NCBI GenBank assembly: GCA_949298985.1
Contig: CASFYV010000013.1
Location: 32,229 to 96,228 of the forward strand
Length of the DNA: 64,000 nt
Reading direction: 5' to 3'
Source: an uncultured bacterium
GTDB lineage: Bacteria; Cyanobacteriota; Vampirovibrionia; Gastranaerophilales; Gastranaerophilaceae
Numbering within the stretch: position 1 is the stretch's first letter; every line of letters begins with the position of its first letter. A program made the translations under genes and the position numbers. The notes below the pieces were generated by a model. That model was not told the DNA's origin. It worked only from the letters and a program-made list of their open reading frames with translations, and did no database searches. Positions 51,810 to 60,749 of this stretch are shown piece after piece.

Positions 51810-52697
51810 TTAATTATTATTTTTTAAATTAGCTAAAATTACTGCTGTAATCATAAAAATACATCCAAAAATTTCTTTCGGAATCAAAGATTCGCCTAAA
51901 ATTAAGACTCCGCCTATTACAGCAAAAACTGATTCTAAACATAAAATTAAAGTTGCAATAATTGGTTTTGTATATTTTTGACCATATATTTGTAAAGTAT
52001 ATGCAACACCACAAGTTAATACTCCTGCATAAAATATTGGAACTTTACAAGCAATAATGCTGCTTATAGAGGGAGTTTCAAAAATAAATGTTAAAAATGC
52101 CGATAATACTCCAACTACAAAAAATTGCAATGCACAAGCTTTTATTGGATTTACTCTTTCTGAATAATAATTTACAACAAGAATATGCACCCCGTAGAAA
52201 AATGCACCTACAAGTAAGAATAAGTCATAGATACTAAATCCACTTTCAGTTTTATAACATAATAAATAGAGTCCAACTGTTGCTAAAATAACGCTTATTA
52301 CAATATTTTTTTGTAATTTTTCACCTTGTAGAATTGAAATTATAGGTACAAAAATAATATAAAGAGCCGTTATAAATCCTGCTTTTCCTGCTGTAGCATA
52401 AAGCATACAATATTGCTGAATAGTCATTGCAATAAATAGAGCTATACCACAGCCAATTCCGGCTCTTGCAAGATTTATATGTTGAAATCTTTTTCTTCTT
52501 TTAGTTCTTGTATCAGGTTTTGAATACTTAACCCAAAAAATTAAAGGAAGTAAACTTAAAGCACCAAGGAAACTTCTTACCATATTAAATGTAAATGGTC
52601 CGATAAATTCCATCCCTGCTCTTTGGGCAACAAATGAAAGTCCCCATATCATTGCAGTTAAAAATAGTGCTATATTTCCTAAAATTCTGTTTTTCAT
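51810..52697 (-). CDS. EamA/DMT-family transporter
   Basis: The 295-residue membrane protein has ten predicted helices in two EamA repeats: ALFLTAMIWGLSFVAQRAGM starts the first, FYGVHILVVNYY and ILCLESVFAVIGGVLILGES lie in the second. Such proteins export amino acids or small metabolites; the substrate cannot be read. AGTAGGAACT precedes ATG. It lies eight bases after the preceding small gene, so the two may be co-transcribed. Confidence 0.93.
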   Translation of the reverse strand: MKNRILGNIALFLTAMIWGLSFVAQRAGMEFIGPFTFNMVRSFLGALSLLPLIFWVKYSKPDTRTKRRKRFQHINLARAGIGCGIALFIAMTIQQYCMLYATAGKAGFITALYIIFVPIISILQGEKLQKNIVISVILATVGLYLLCYKTESGFSIYDLFLLVGAFFYGVHILVVNYYSERVNPIKACALQFFVVGVLSAFLTFIFETPSISSIIACKVPIFYAGVLTCGVAYTLQIYGQKYTKPIIATLILCLESVFAVIGGVLILGESLIPKEIFGCIFMITAVILANLKNNN

Positions 52698-52705
52698 AGT
52701 TCCTA

Positions 52706-52987
52706 CTAAATTCTATTATGCCAAACTCCGCCTTTTCTGTCCACAAAGGCATCATAACAAGACCAAAACCTAAAGATTCCTGTTAATCCTAAAACAGCGT
52801 GTGTAACATTTTTATCTAAAGGATTGTCATTGATAAGTTGTCCTAATCCCGGCCATATTAATAGTGAAACTGCAGCTGCACCTACTGAACGACCTGAAAT
52901 TTTCCCTGGACGACCTTCTGTTGGAGCGGCTTTTACTATTGATGTAAATAATATTGTAACTATTAATAATGCTAAAATCTTTTTCAT
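52706..52987 (-). CDS. Small secreted or membrane protein of unknown function
   Basis: The 93-residue protein begins with a signal peptide (MKKILALLIVTILFTSIVKA). It has a basic Gly-rich stretch, a hydrophobic segment (SVGAAAVSLLIWPGLGQLI), a second weaker one (HAVLGLTGIFRFWSCYDAF) and a charged tail. The PGLGQ hairpin recalls small two-helix membrane proteins, but I do not recognise a family. It sits between the parvulin and DMT genes in the same direction. Confidence 0.65.
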   Translation of the reverse strand: MKKILALLIVTILFTSIVKAAPTEGRPGKISGRSVGAAAVSLLIWPGLGQLINDNPLDKNVTHAVLGLTGIFRFWSCYDAFVDRKGGVWHNRI

Positions 52988-53000
52988 AAAAAATTACTCC

Positions 53001-53345
53001 CTATTTTTTTTCAGTAACCCAAATTAGGTGATAGCCAAATTGTGTTTTAATCGGATCTGAAACTTCTCCAACATTACCATTAAATGCAGCTTCTTCAAAA
53101 GGTTTAACCATTTGACCTCTGCTAAAACAGCCTAAATCTCCGCCATTTTTCCCTGATGGGCATTCTGAATACAATTTTGCATAATATTTAAAATCATCAA
53201 AATTCTTGATTTGACTTTTTAATTTAATTGCTTCCATTTCTGTTGGCACTAAAATATGGCTTGCACAAACTGAATTAAATTCTTCTGCTATAGTTGGTGC
53301 AACAATTGATGCTATTAAAAATAGTATTCCTAAAAATTTTTTCAT
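53001..53345 (-). CDS. Secreted parvulin-type peptidyl-prolyl isomerase
   Basis: The 114-residue protein has a signal peptide (MKKFLGILFLIASIVAPTIA) and a single PpiC/rotamase domain: ASHILVPTEMEA, ECPSGKNGGDLGCFSRGQMV, PFEEAAFN, QFGYHLIWV. These are the parvulin hallmarks. It should catalyse proline isomerisation in the periplasm, helping envelope or flagellar protein folding. There is no SurA-type chaperone domain. AAGGAGTAAG precedes ATG. Confidence 0.95.
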   Translation of the reverse strand: MKKFLGILFLIASIVAPTIAEEFNSVCASHILVPTEMEAIKLKSQIKNFDDFKYYAKLYSECPSGKNGGDLGCFSRGQMVKPFEEAAFNGNVGEVSDPIKTQFGYHLIWVTEKK

Positions 53346-53359
53346 CTCTTACTCCTTAT

Positions 53360-54124
53360 TTACACTAATAATTTAGCCTTTTGCCACAAATTATTAAATT
53401 CCTCATATGTATATTCTTCAAAAGGCTTTTCTTTAATTTCTTCCATTTTGCGAAAACGTTTCATAAATTTTTTATTAGCTCTCAAAAGTGCCTGTTCAGA
53501 ATCAATTTTATACCAACGAGCAAGATTTACTGTTGCAAAGAAAATATCGCCCATTTCATCTTCCATTCTATCAATATTTCCTTCTTCAACAGCTTCTTCA
53601 AATTCTTTATATTCAGATTTGATACAATCTTTTAAGCTCTCAACACAATCCCATTCAAAACCAACCTTGATAACTTTTTTACTAATTTTTTGAGCAGCCA
53701 TCAATGCTGATTGAGATTTAGAAATTCCATCTAAAATAGATTTTCTATCCTTTTTTTCTTCTTTTTTTAATCTGTCCCAAGCATTTATAATATCTTGAGT
53801 AGAATTAACCTTAGCGTCACCAAATACGTGCGGATGTCTGTGAATTAATTTTTCACTCAATTCTTTTGCGACATCTTCTATATCAAATTCTTTATTATCT
53901 TTTGCAATTTGAGCGTGTAAAACTACTTGCAAAAGAACATCACCCAATTCTTCTCGTAAATTAGTAATATCACCGTCATCTATTGCATCAACCGCTTCAT
54001 AAGCTTCTTCCAACATATTTGGACGCAAAGATTTGTGAGTTTGTTCTCTATCCCATTTGCAACCATTTTCACTTCTTAAAACTGCAATTATATCGATTAG
54101 TTTTTCTAAGTTTGGATATTTCAT
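53360..54124 (-). CDS. mazG: Nucleoside triphosphate pyrophosphohydrolase MazG
   Basis: MazG hydrolyses NTPs and dNTPs to monophosphates. The 254-residue protein has two MazG domains: LRSENGCKWDREQTHKSL, LEEAYEAVDAIDDGD and LREELGDVLLQVV in the first, then KVGFEWD with EEGNIDRMEDEMGDIFF in the second, each with the EExxD-type metal site. TATAAT lies seven bases before ATG with no ribosome-binding site, so the message may be leaderless. Confidence 0.95.
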   Translation of the reverse strand: MKYPNLEKLIDIIAVLRSENGCKWDREQTHKSLRPNMLEEAYEAVDAIDDGDITNLREELGDVLLQVVLHAQIAKDNKEFDIEDVAKELSEKLIHRHPHVFGDAKVNSTQDIINAWDRLKKEEKKDRKSILDGISKSQSALMAAQKISKKVIKVGFEWDCVESLKDCIKSEYKEFEEAVEEGNIDRMEDEMGDIFFATVNLARWYKIDSEQALLRANKKFMKRFRKMEEIKEKPFEEYTYEEFNNLWQKAKLLV

Positions 54125-54131
54125 AAACTAA

Positions 54132-54137
54132 ATTATA
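54132..54137 (-). promoter_or_regulatory. -10 box directly upstream of mazG (leaderless type)
   Basis: Minus-strand TATAAT ends seven bases before ATG 54124; no purine-rich Shine-Dalgarno fits between. Confidence 0.5.
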
Positions 54138-54144
54138 CTATAAA

Positions 54145-54828
54145 TTATTTTTTATTTGTAAAAATATTATATAGTATAGCTAAACCACCCGTTATAGCTG
54201 CAGTTATTCCGCCATATTTTAAAGCTTTTTTCCAAGCATCTGTTTTATTTGTTTTCTTGATTATATTAAACAAATTTTCTTTCATACTGTCAGGTTTTAC
54301 AAATTTTTTACTATCACTATCCCAACAAGCTTTTATTGCCTCTTTCATATTTTCAATATTGTAATCATCAATTGCTTGAATACTTTTTTTCAATGTTTCT
54401 TTCTTACTTTTAATATTATCTGCATTAACCGTTTCTAATAAAGTATCTAAAGAAAATCCGTTTAGCTTAGATTCACTTATAGCTTTATTTTCTTTTAACA
54501 ATTTCTTTAACTGTTCAGGAGTTTTGATACTATCAATTTTATCCATAATATTTTTTACTTGTTTAAAAAATTCTTTACCATCATTGGATAAATTTTTATC
54601 AATATGCTTATCAAATGCAGCTCTTGCAAAACTATCAGAAACAATTCCATCTTTTGAAACAGGAAGCCTATTTTTCATATATCCGACAACACCTGCTCCT
54701 AAACCGCCAACTGTTGCTATTCCTAATACTGGTAAACCGTTTGATTTTTGTTGATATATTTGTGAATAATCTTGAGGATAAACTCCTTGATTTGGATAAA
54801 CTCCACCCATTGCATAAGGATTTGTCAT
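54145..54828 (-). CDS. Hypothetical protein with two membrane segments and helical middle
   Basis: The protein has about 227 residues and starts at 54828 (MTNPYAMGG), seven bases after GGAG. The amino end is Tyr/Gln/Pro-rich (GGVYPNQGVYPQDYSQIYQQ). It is followed by a Gly-rich hydrophobic segment (LPVLGIATVGGLGAGVVGYM), a long Lys-rich helical region (60-200) and a last hydrophobic segment (YGGITAAITGGLAILYNIF). No family recognised. The layout resembles the small protein at 38265 in having a Gly-rich membrane segment. Confidence 0.65.
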   Translation of the reverse strand: MTNPYAMGGVYPNQGVYPQDYSQIYQQKSNGLPVLGIATVGGLGAGVVGYMKNRLPVSKDGIVSDSFARAAFDKHIDKNLSNDGKEFFKQVKNIMDKIDSIKTPEQLKKLLKENKAISESKLNGFSLDTLLETVNADNIKSKKETLKKSIQAIDDYNIENMKEAIKACWDSDSKKFVKPDSMKENLFNIIKKTNKTDAWKKALKYGGITAAITGGLAILYNIFTNKK

Positions 54829-54939
54829 AAACACACTCCAATTTCACTACACTATTAATATAAAGTTGTTTTTTCTTAAAAAATTGCTTTTATATTAAAA
54901 AATGTAAAGTTGCTAATGAGGAGAGTTTTTATATTCTAA

Positions 54940-55422
54940 TTATGCATTTTTTTCAATTTGAGCTTCAGGAAGTCTAATTTGGTTATTTGAATAATTAGTA
55001 AAAGCTTTTCCTAAATTACGGATTTCCAATCCTGATTCTTTATTAGTATTTTGAGAAACAACAGTGCTTACTTCAGGTTTTGCATTTTCAACTACATTAT
55101 TTTCACAATATTTCATATATTCATTATAATCAACTTGTGGTTTTTGTTTTGAAACTTGTTTTTGAATAGCTGAACCAGCCATATTTTGAACAGATTGAAC
55201 TGATTCCTCCATTTCTATATTATTTTCTTTGCAATATTTCTGATATTCTTCCATTGTGACTACACCATCTTTATCATAGTCCATTTCTTCATTATAATTT
55301 GGTTCACCATCTTTTGCGTATATTTGTGGTTCTTTATTTTGAACAGTATTATTGTTTTTTGTACCAGTCATTTCTGAAATATTTTGTAACATTTGTAAAT
55401 TCAATGATAATCCATCTACCAT
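54940..55422 (-). CDS. Small EF-hand protein
   Basis: The 160-residue protein has one canonical EF-hand loop at residues 48-59 (DYDKDGVVTMEE: Asp at 1, 3 and 5, Gly at 6, Glu at 12) flanked by helix-forming sequence ending YQKYCKEN. A second, loop-less echo (VDYNEYMKYCENN) follows at about 100-112. The rest is Gln/Asn/Ser-rich and probably disordered. No signal peptide is present. Calcium binding is inferred from the loop. AAAGGAATT precedes ATG. The function is unknown. Confidence 0.7.
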   Translation of the reverse strand: MVDGLSLNLQMLQNISEMTGTKNNNTVQNKEPQIYAKDGEPNYNEEMDYDKDGVVTMEEYQKYCKENNIEMEESVQSVQNMAGSAIQKQVSKQKPQVDYNEYMKYCENNVVENAKPEVSTVVSQNTNKESGLEIRNLGKAFTNYSNNQIRLPEAQIEKNA

Positions 55423-55509
55423 AGTTAATTCCTTTCTAATTTACATATATAATATATATATAATTATAAATTACTTTTTTTATTTTTCAAGATTATAAAT
55501 TATAAAATT

Positions 55510-55541
55510 ATTGGCGAAAGTATTTTAATACTTTCGCCAAT
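55510..55541 (-). terminator. Strong hairpin after alaS
   Basis: ATTGGCGAAAGTA and TACTTTCGCCAAT are perfect 13-base arms around a TTTTAA-type loop. The T-run on the minus strand is weak (TAATTTTATAA), but the position 19 bases beyond alaS fits a terminator. Confidence 0.65.
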
Positions 55542-55559
55542 AATAAATCAAAATAAAAC

Positions 55560-58211
55560 TTAAGCTTTTAAATCAGCTTCAATTTTAGCAAGAATTTCAT
55601 CAAGCTTAGCAGAATCTTTAATACCACCTTGAGCTAAATTAGGTCTTCCGCCTCCGTTAGCACCTGTATATCTTGCAATTTCACCGACTAATTTTCCTGC
55701 ATTAATTCCTTTTTTAACAAAGCCTTCAGTAACTTTTGAAATTACCATTTTTTCATTTGCAAGGATTATAATACATTCACCTAATTTGCTTGCAAGAGCT
55801 TCAATTCCTACTTTAACAGCATCGGCATCAAAATTTTCTATCTTTGATACAAATAATTTACCGCCATCTATTTCTTCTGCTTTAGAAATAAATGTAGCAA
55901 ATTTAGATTTTGCCATATCTGCTTTTGTTTGTTCCAATTCTTTTTGAAGTTCACGATTTTCTTCAAGTAATTTTTCTACCCTTGAATTTACTTCATCAAA
56001 GTGTAGCTTAAATCTTGAAGCCAATTTATCGATTTCAGCAGATTTTTTATTCAAATAATCAATAGCCGCATTTGAAACAACAAGCTCAATTCTTCTTGTT
56101 CCTGCTGCGATTGCACCTTCTGAAATAATTTTAACCAATCTTAAATCGCCTGTATTTTTAGCATGAGTTCCTGCACAAAATTCCATTGAAACAACTTCAT
56201 GTTCAGGATGGTTATGATGTCCTTTACATTTTCCGCCATGGCAATGACATTTTTTCTTTCCGCCAATTGATACTACACGAACTTCATCTTCGTATTTTTC
56301 TCCAAATAAAGCAGTAGCACCGGTAAGTTTTGCCTCTTCTATTCCCATAACTTCTGTTTGAACAGGTAATTTATCATCTATCCATTCATTCATTAGAGCT
56401 TCGGTTTTAACAATTTCTTCAGGAGTCATTGCTCGAGAGAATGTAAAATCAAATCTCATACGATTTTCTTCTACTTGAGAACCTGCTTGTTTTACTTCAT
56501 CTCCCAAAACTTTTATCAAAGCTGCTTGAAGTAAGTGAGCCGATGTATGATGAACTCTTATTTCTTTACGTCTGTTTGTATCAATATGAGCAATTACAAT
56601 ATCACCAACATTAATTTCACCATTTACAACCTGACATCTGTGAACAAATAAATGATTTACTTTAAATGTAGTTAAAACTTCTACTTTCAAGTTTTCATTA
56701 AAAATAAAACCGCTATCGCCGACTTGTCCGCCGCATTCAGCGTAGAAAGGTGTTTTATCTAATACAATATCTACAAAGCCTTCTCCTTCGATTAATGCTA
56801 AAACTTTAGCTTCGCAGACATTTTCTTCATATCCTACAAATTCAGTTGAACCAACTTCTTCTTCCACTTTTGCATACTTAATATCGCCTGTTACAGAAAT
56901 TTTTGCAGTTGCAGCTTTTGCACGTTCTTTTTGTTCTTGCATTGCTGCTTTAAATCCTTCTTCATCAACTTTTAAAGAATTTTCTTCTGCAATTTCTTTT
57001 GTTAATTCAAATGGGAAACCGTACGTATCATAAAGTTTAAATGCACTTTCACCATCGATATCTTTCTTTTCAGATATAAATTCATCCAACATTTTGTAAC
57101 CTCTATCAAGAGTCTTAGCAAAACGTTCTTCTTCTTTCTTAATAACATCAATGATTTTAGCTTTATTTTTAACTAAATCAGGATAAGCTTCGCCATAATG
57201 TTCAACAACTGTATCAACAAGTTTGTATAAGAAAGGTAAATCCATACCTAAAATTTTACCGTGTCTTAATGCACGTCTTAAAATCATTCTTAAAACATAA
57301 CTTCTTCCTTCATTTCCAGGAATTACTCCATCAGAGATTAAGAAAGAAACGCATCTTGCGTGGTCTGTTATTATTCTTAAAGAAATATCCGTTTTTTCAG
57401 ATTTTTTGTAAGGAACTCCACTCATTTCAGAAACTTTATCCAAAATAGGTTTCAATAAATCAGTTTCAAAAGTAGAAGCAACCCCTTGACAAACCATTGT
57501 GATACGTTCTAAGCCCATGCCTGTATCAACGTTTTTCTTTTCCAGTGGTGATTGATTACCTTCTTCATCTTGATATAATTCTGTAAATACCAAGTTCCAA
57601 ATTTCAACCCATCTATCACATTCGCAAGTATCAATACCGCAATCATCAGAACACTTATATTGTTCACCTAAATCATAATGAATTTCAGAGCAAGGTCCAC
57701 AAGAACCTGAAGCTCCCGGAGGTCCCCAAAAATTATCTTTTTTACCTTTTCTTTTTATTCTTTCAGCTGGAACGCCAACACTTCTCCAAATATCAAAAGC
57801 TTCATCATCAGTTTCAAAAATGGTAATCCAAAGTTTGTCTTTATCTAATTTCAAAACTTCTGTAACAAATTCCCAAGCCCAAGGAATGATTTCTTTTTTG
57901 TAATAATCACCAAAAGAAAAGTTTCCTAACATTTCAAAAAAGGTATGATGTCTTGGAGTTCTTCCTACATTTTCAATATCAGAATCCTTACCGCCTGCTC
58001 TTGCACATTTTTGACAAGATGTTGCTCTTGCAGGATCATAAGGTGATTTTTGGATACCTAAAAATATAGGTAAAAACTGCAACATACCTGCTGTTGTTAA
58101 TAGTACTGTCGGATTATCTGGTACTAAACTTGAACTCTCTACTACAGTATGTTGATGCTTATTTTTAAAATAATCTAAATATAATTGTCTGATTTCATTT
58201 CCTTTTAGCAT
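55560..58211 (-). CDS. alaS: Alanyl-tRNA synthetase with a Cys/His-rich insertion
   Basis: The 883-residue class II synthetase has the catalytic N-domain (IRQLYLDYFKNKHQH, TSCQKCARAGGKDSDIENVG, RHHTFFEMLGNFSFGDYYK), the editing domain with HHTSAHLLQAAL and FCAGTHAKNTGDL, and the C-Ala domain (GANGGGRPNLAQGG). Between VRVVSIGG and EVVSMEFCAGTH, at about residues 651-671, is an insertion KKKCHCHGGKCKGHHNHPEH with three Cys and six His. This is absent from usual AlaRS and sits next to the zinc site of the editing domain. CGGTH is changed to CAGTH. Confidence 0.97.
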   Translation of the reverse strand: MLKGNEIRQLYLDYFKNKHQHTVVESSSLVPDNPTVLLTTAGMLQFLPIFLGIQKSPYDPARATSCQKCARAGGKDSDIENVGRTPRHHTFFEMLGNFSFGDYYKKEIIPWAWEFVTEVLKLDKDKLWITIFETDDEAFDIWRSVGVPAERIKRKGKKDNFWGPPGASGSCGPCSEIHYDLGEQYKCSDDCGIDTCECDRWVEIWNLVFTELYQDEEGNQSPLEKKNVDTGMGLERITMVCQGVASTFETDLLKPILDKVSEMSGVPYKKSEKTDISLRIITDHARCVSFLISDGVIPGNEGRSYVLRMILRRALRHGKILGMDLPFLYKLVDTVVEHYGEAYPDLVKNKAKIIDVIKKEEERFAKTLDRGYKMLDEFISEKKDIDGESAFKLYDTYGFPFELTKEIAEENSLKVDEEGFKAAMQEQKERAKAATAKISVTGDIKYAKVEEEVGSTEFVGYEENVCEAKVLALIEGEGFVDIVLDKTPFYAECGGQVGDSGFIFNENLKVEVLTTFKVNHLFVHRCQVVNGEINVGDIVIAHIDTNRRKEIRVHHTSAHLLQAALIKVLGDEVKQAGSQVEENRMRFDFTFSRAMTPEEIVKTEALMNEWIDDKLPVQTEVMGIEEAKLTGATALFGEKYEDEVRVVSIGGKKKCHCHGGKCKGHHNHPEHEVVSMEFCAGTHAKNTGDLRLVKIISEGAIAAGTRRIELVVSNAAIDYLNKKSAEIDKLASRFKLHFDEVNSRVEKLLEENRELQKELEQTKADMAKSKFATFISKAEEIDGGKLFVSKIENFDADAVKVGIEALASKLGECIIILANEKMVISKVTEGFVKKGINAGKLVGEIARYTGANGGGRPNLAQGGIKDSAKLDEILAKIEADLKA

Positions 58212-58296
58212 AATTAATTCCCTTTTTTAATCAACTTTATTGAGATTTATTCTTTTTAACAATCTAAATTAATTATACATCAAAGAAATTTAGGAA

Positions 58297-59191
58297 TTAT
58301 TTTATTTTTTTTAAAACTTCTTTTGCAATTGGAGAATATAAATAAGAGTTCAATCTTTTATCAATAGGTTTTAGTTTATTGGCAAGCATATCAAGCTCTT
58401 TTGTCCAAACTCCATATTTTTCTATGTATTCTTTTGCCATTTTTTCACTTCTGCTTAATTGTATTTTTATAGCATCATTAAGCATTTTTTCTCCGCACTG
58501 AGTAATTTTAGCAAAATCTATTTTAATTTTACCATTGCTATCAAATTTTATTCCGCCATTTTGGATAAAATAGTTATACTGCATAATATTTCTCGCTCTA
58601 TGTGCATTATTTAAATCAGCTCCTAAAGGTAAATATCCAACTATCCAAGATGTTAAAATCTCTTTTTGTTTTTGAAGGGTATAAACCCCTTTTCCTGCAA
58701 TTGTTTTAATTCCTTTAGCCAGATTAACATCAGCTCCATCAACAGATTTTCCATTAATCCCCTTTTGTCCGTCATAAAGCTTTTTAGTCAAAACAGCCTT
58801 TTCATCACCTTGAGCAATTTTTGTTGCTAAGAATTTTTCAAATTCTAAATTATGAACATTATCTAAACGTTTATAAACATCATTAAAATATTCAGAAGCT
58901 CTTACTAGATGAGCTAAAGCTTTTTTATCTCCATCAGCTAAACTTTTATACTCAATACTTTCAGGAGATAATAAATCCCATTTTGTATATTTTCAGGACT
59001 TAATCTGTCTTTTAATTCTTCCAAAGATAAACCATACTCAAAATTTTGAGATAAAGTATTTATCCCTTTAAAATTTACTGGAGTTATTGGTTCATTAACC
59101 GATTTTAAAAAATTATTTTTTTATTTTTATTAGTTTTTAAATAATAATTATTGTTTCTATAACCAACAGAATTAACAGATAAAATTTTCAT
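58297..59191 (-). pseudogene. Frameshifted gene related to the M49 (dipeptidyl peptidase III-like) family, lacking the catalytic centre
   Basis: A start with AAGGAG lies at 59191 (MKILSVNSVGYRNNN). The frame breaks in an A-rich run near 59115-59130, resumes as NNFLKSVNEPITPVNFKGIN, and breaks again near 58980. The last frame reads WDLLSPESIEYKSLADGDKK and continues through an ATG at 58791 to the end at 58297. The carboxy part (GADLNNAHRARNIMQYNYF, QNGGIKFDSNGKIKIDF, EYIEKYGVWTKELD) resembles the end of bacterial M49-like proteins. The HExxGH zinc motif is missing, so it is a remnant or a shortened relative. The NFKG amino segment is shared with the gene at 38265. Confidence 0.55.
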
Positions 59192-59350
59192 ATATACTCC
59201 TTAATATACACCATTATATACAGATAATTATATTCTTAAAAAAAATCTTTGTAAACCTAAGCTATATTATGCATTCTACCTTACTGATGCCTTGAAAAAA
59301 TAATTGTTAATAGTACAATTAAAATATGGGTATTATATAAGGGATTTAAA

Positions 59351-60739
59351 ATGCTTAAACTGAATTATAAAAACACTGATTTATCAATTATCGGCGAAGA
59401 AAATGGTTTAAACCTCAATGAAGAATTTGAAAACTACAGAGAAAAAATCTCTGATATTATTAAAAGTTTAAATCAACGTAAAGATAAATATGGTCAATGG
59501 CTACAGTGGATGAATTTAGGCTACAACGAAGAAACTGTTTGGTATGTTAAAGAGTTCGCTTCACTTGTAGAAGGCAGATTTGATAATATTTTAGTTCTTG
59601 GTATCGGAGGTTCTGCACTTGGTGGAATTGCTGTTACAGAAGCATTACTTAAACCTTATTGGAATTTATTAACACCTGAACAAAGAGGAAATCTTCCTAG
59701 AATTTTCTTTTTAGATAATATTGATCCTGATACTATTAGCGGGCTTTTAGAAATTCTTGATCTTAAAAAGACTTTAGTTAATGTTATTACAAAATCAGGT
59801 TCTACTGCTGAAACTATGTCACAATTTATGATTCTTAAAGATCTAATGTATAAAGAATTAGGTGATGATTATAGAAAAAATATTGTTGCAACCACTGATA
59901 AAAAAATGGGAGTTTTAAGACAGCTTGCAGATCAAGAAGGTTTTAAAACTTTCTTCGTTCCTGATGATGTTGGCGGTAGATTTTCAGTTTTCTCTGCGGT
60001 TGGACTTTTACCTTTTGCCTTAGTTGGTTTAGATATCGACCAGCTTATGAACGGTATTAAAGATATGGATTTAGCTCTTAAAAATACTGATATTTATCAA
60101 AATATTGCAGCTCAAGGTGCTTTAATTCAGTATCTTATGGATGTAAAAAAAGGTAAAAATCTTTCTGTTATGATGCCTTATTCCAGCAGACTAAAATATG
60201 TTTCTGATTGGTATGTTCAACTTTGGGCTGAATCTTTAGGTAAAGAATTCAATAATAACGGTGAAAAAGTTAATATTGGGCCTACTCCGATTAAAGCTCT
60301 CGGGGCAACTGATCAACATTCGCAAATTCAGCTCTACAATGAAGGACCTAATAATAAAATTATTACATTCATTAGAGTTGAAAATTTTGATACGACTTTA
60401 GAAATTCCAAAAATATTTGAATATACAGGAATTGGATATTTAGGCGGGAAAACTATTAATGATTTAATAAATGCAGAAGCAGATTCTACAAGGGTTGCTT
60501 TGGCTGATTATTCAAGACCTACTATGACGATTACAATTCCAAAAATTGATGAATATAATGTTGCTCAATTACTATATATGTTAGAAGTTCAAACTGCAAT
60601 TGCAGGAGAGCTTTATAATATCAATACATTTAATCAACCTGGAGTTGAGCAAGCTAAAAATTATACCTATGCTCTTATGGGAAGAGCTGGTTATGAAGAC
60701 TCTGCTCATTCTCTTCAAGAAAAAATGGCTACTGTTTGA
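59351..60739 (+). CDS. pgi: Glucose-6-phosphate isomerase
   Basis: Pgi interconverts glucose-6-phosphate and fructose-6-phosphate. The 462-residue protein is the short bacterial form: ILVLGIGGSALGGIAVTEAL, NVITKSGSTAETMSQF (phosphate loop), GGRFSVFSAVGLLP, YVQLWAESLGKEFN (catalytic Glu), ATDQHSQIQLYNEG (catalytic His) and a final GVEQAKNYTYALMG (Lys). AAGGGATTT precedes ATG. It is a single gene. Confidence 0.97.
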   Translation: MLKLNYKNTDLSIIGEENGLNLNEEFENYREKISDIIKSLNQRKDKYGQWLQWMNLGYNEETVWYVKEFASLVEGRFDNILVLGIGGSALGGIAVTEALLKPYWNLLTPEQRGNLPRIFFLDNIDPDTISGLLEILDLKKTLVNVITKSGSTAETMSQFMILKDLMYKELGDDYRKNIVATTDKKMGVLRQLADQEGFKTFFVPDDVGGRFSVFSAVGLLPFALVGLDIDQLMNGIKDMDLALKNTDIYQNIAAQGALIQYLMDVKKGKNLSVMMPYSSRLKYVSDWYVQLWAESLGKEFNNNGEKVNIGPTPIKALGATDQHSQIQLYNEGPNNKIITFIRVENFDTTLEIPKIFEYTGIGYLGGKTINDLINAEADSTRVALADYSRPTMTITIPKIDEYNVAQLLYMLEVQTAIAGELYNINTFNQPGVEQAKNYTYALMGRAGYEDSAHSLQEKMATV

Positions 60740-60749
60740 TTGTATAAAT

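Noticed and set aside
53381..53693. Two overlapping open frames on the plus strand opposite mazG
   Set aside because: They have skewed Phe/Ser-rich composition typical of antisense reading and no start signals.
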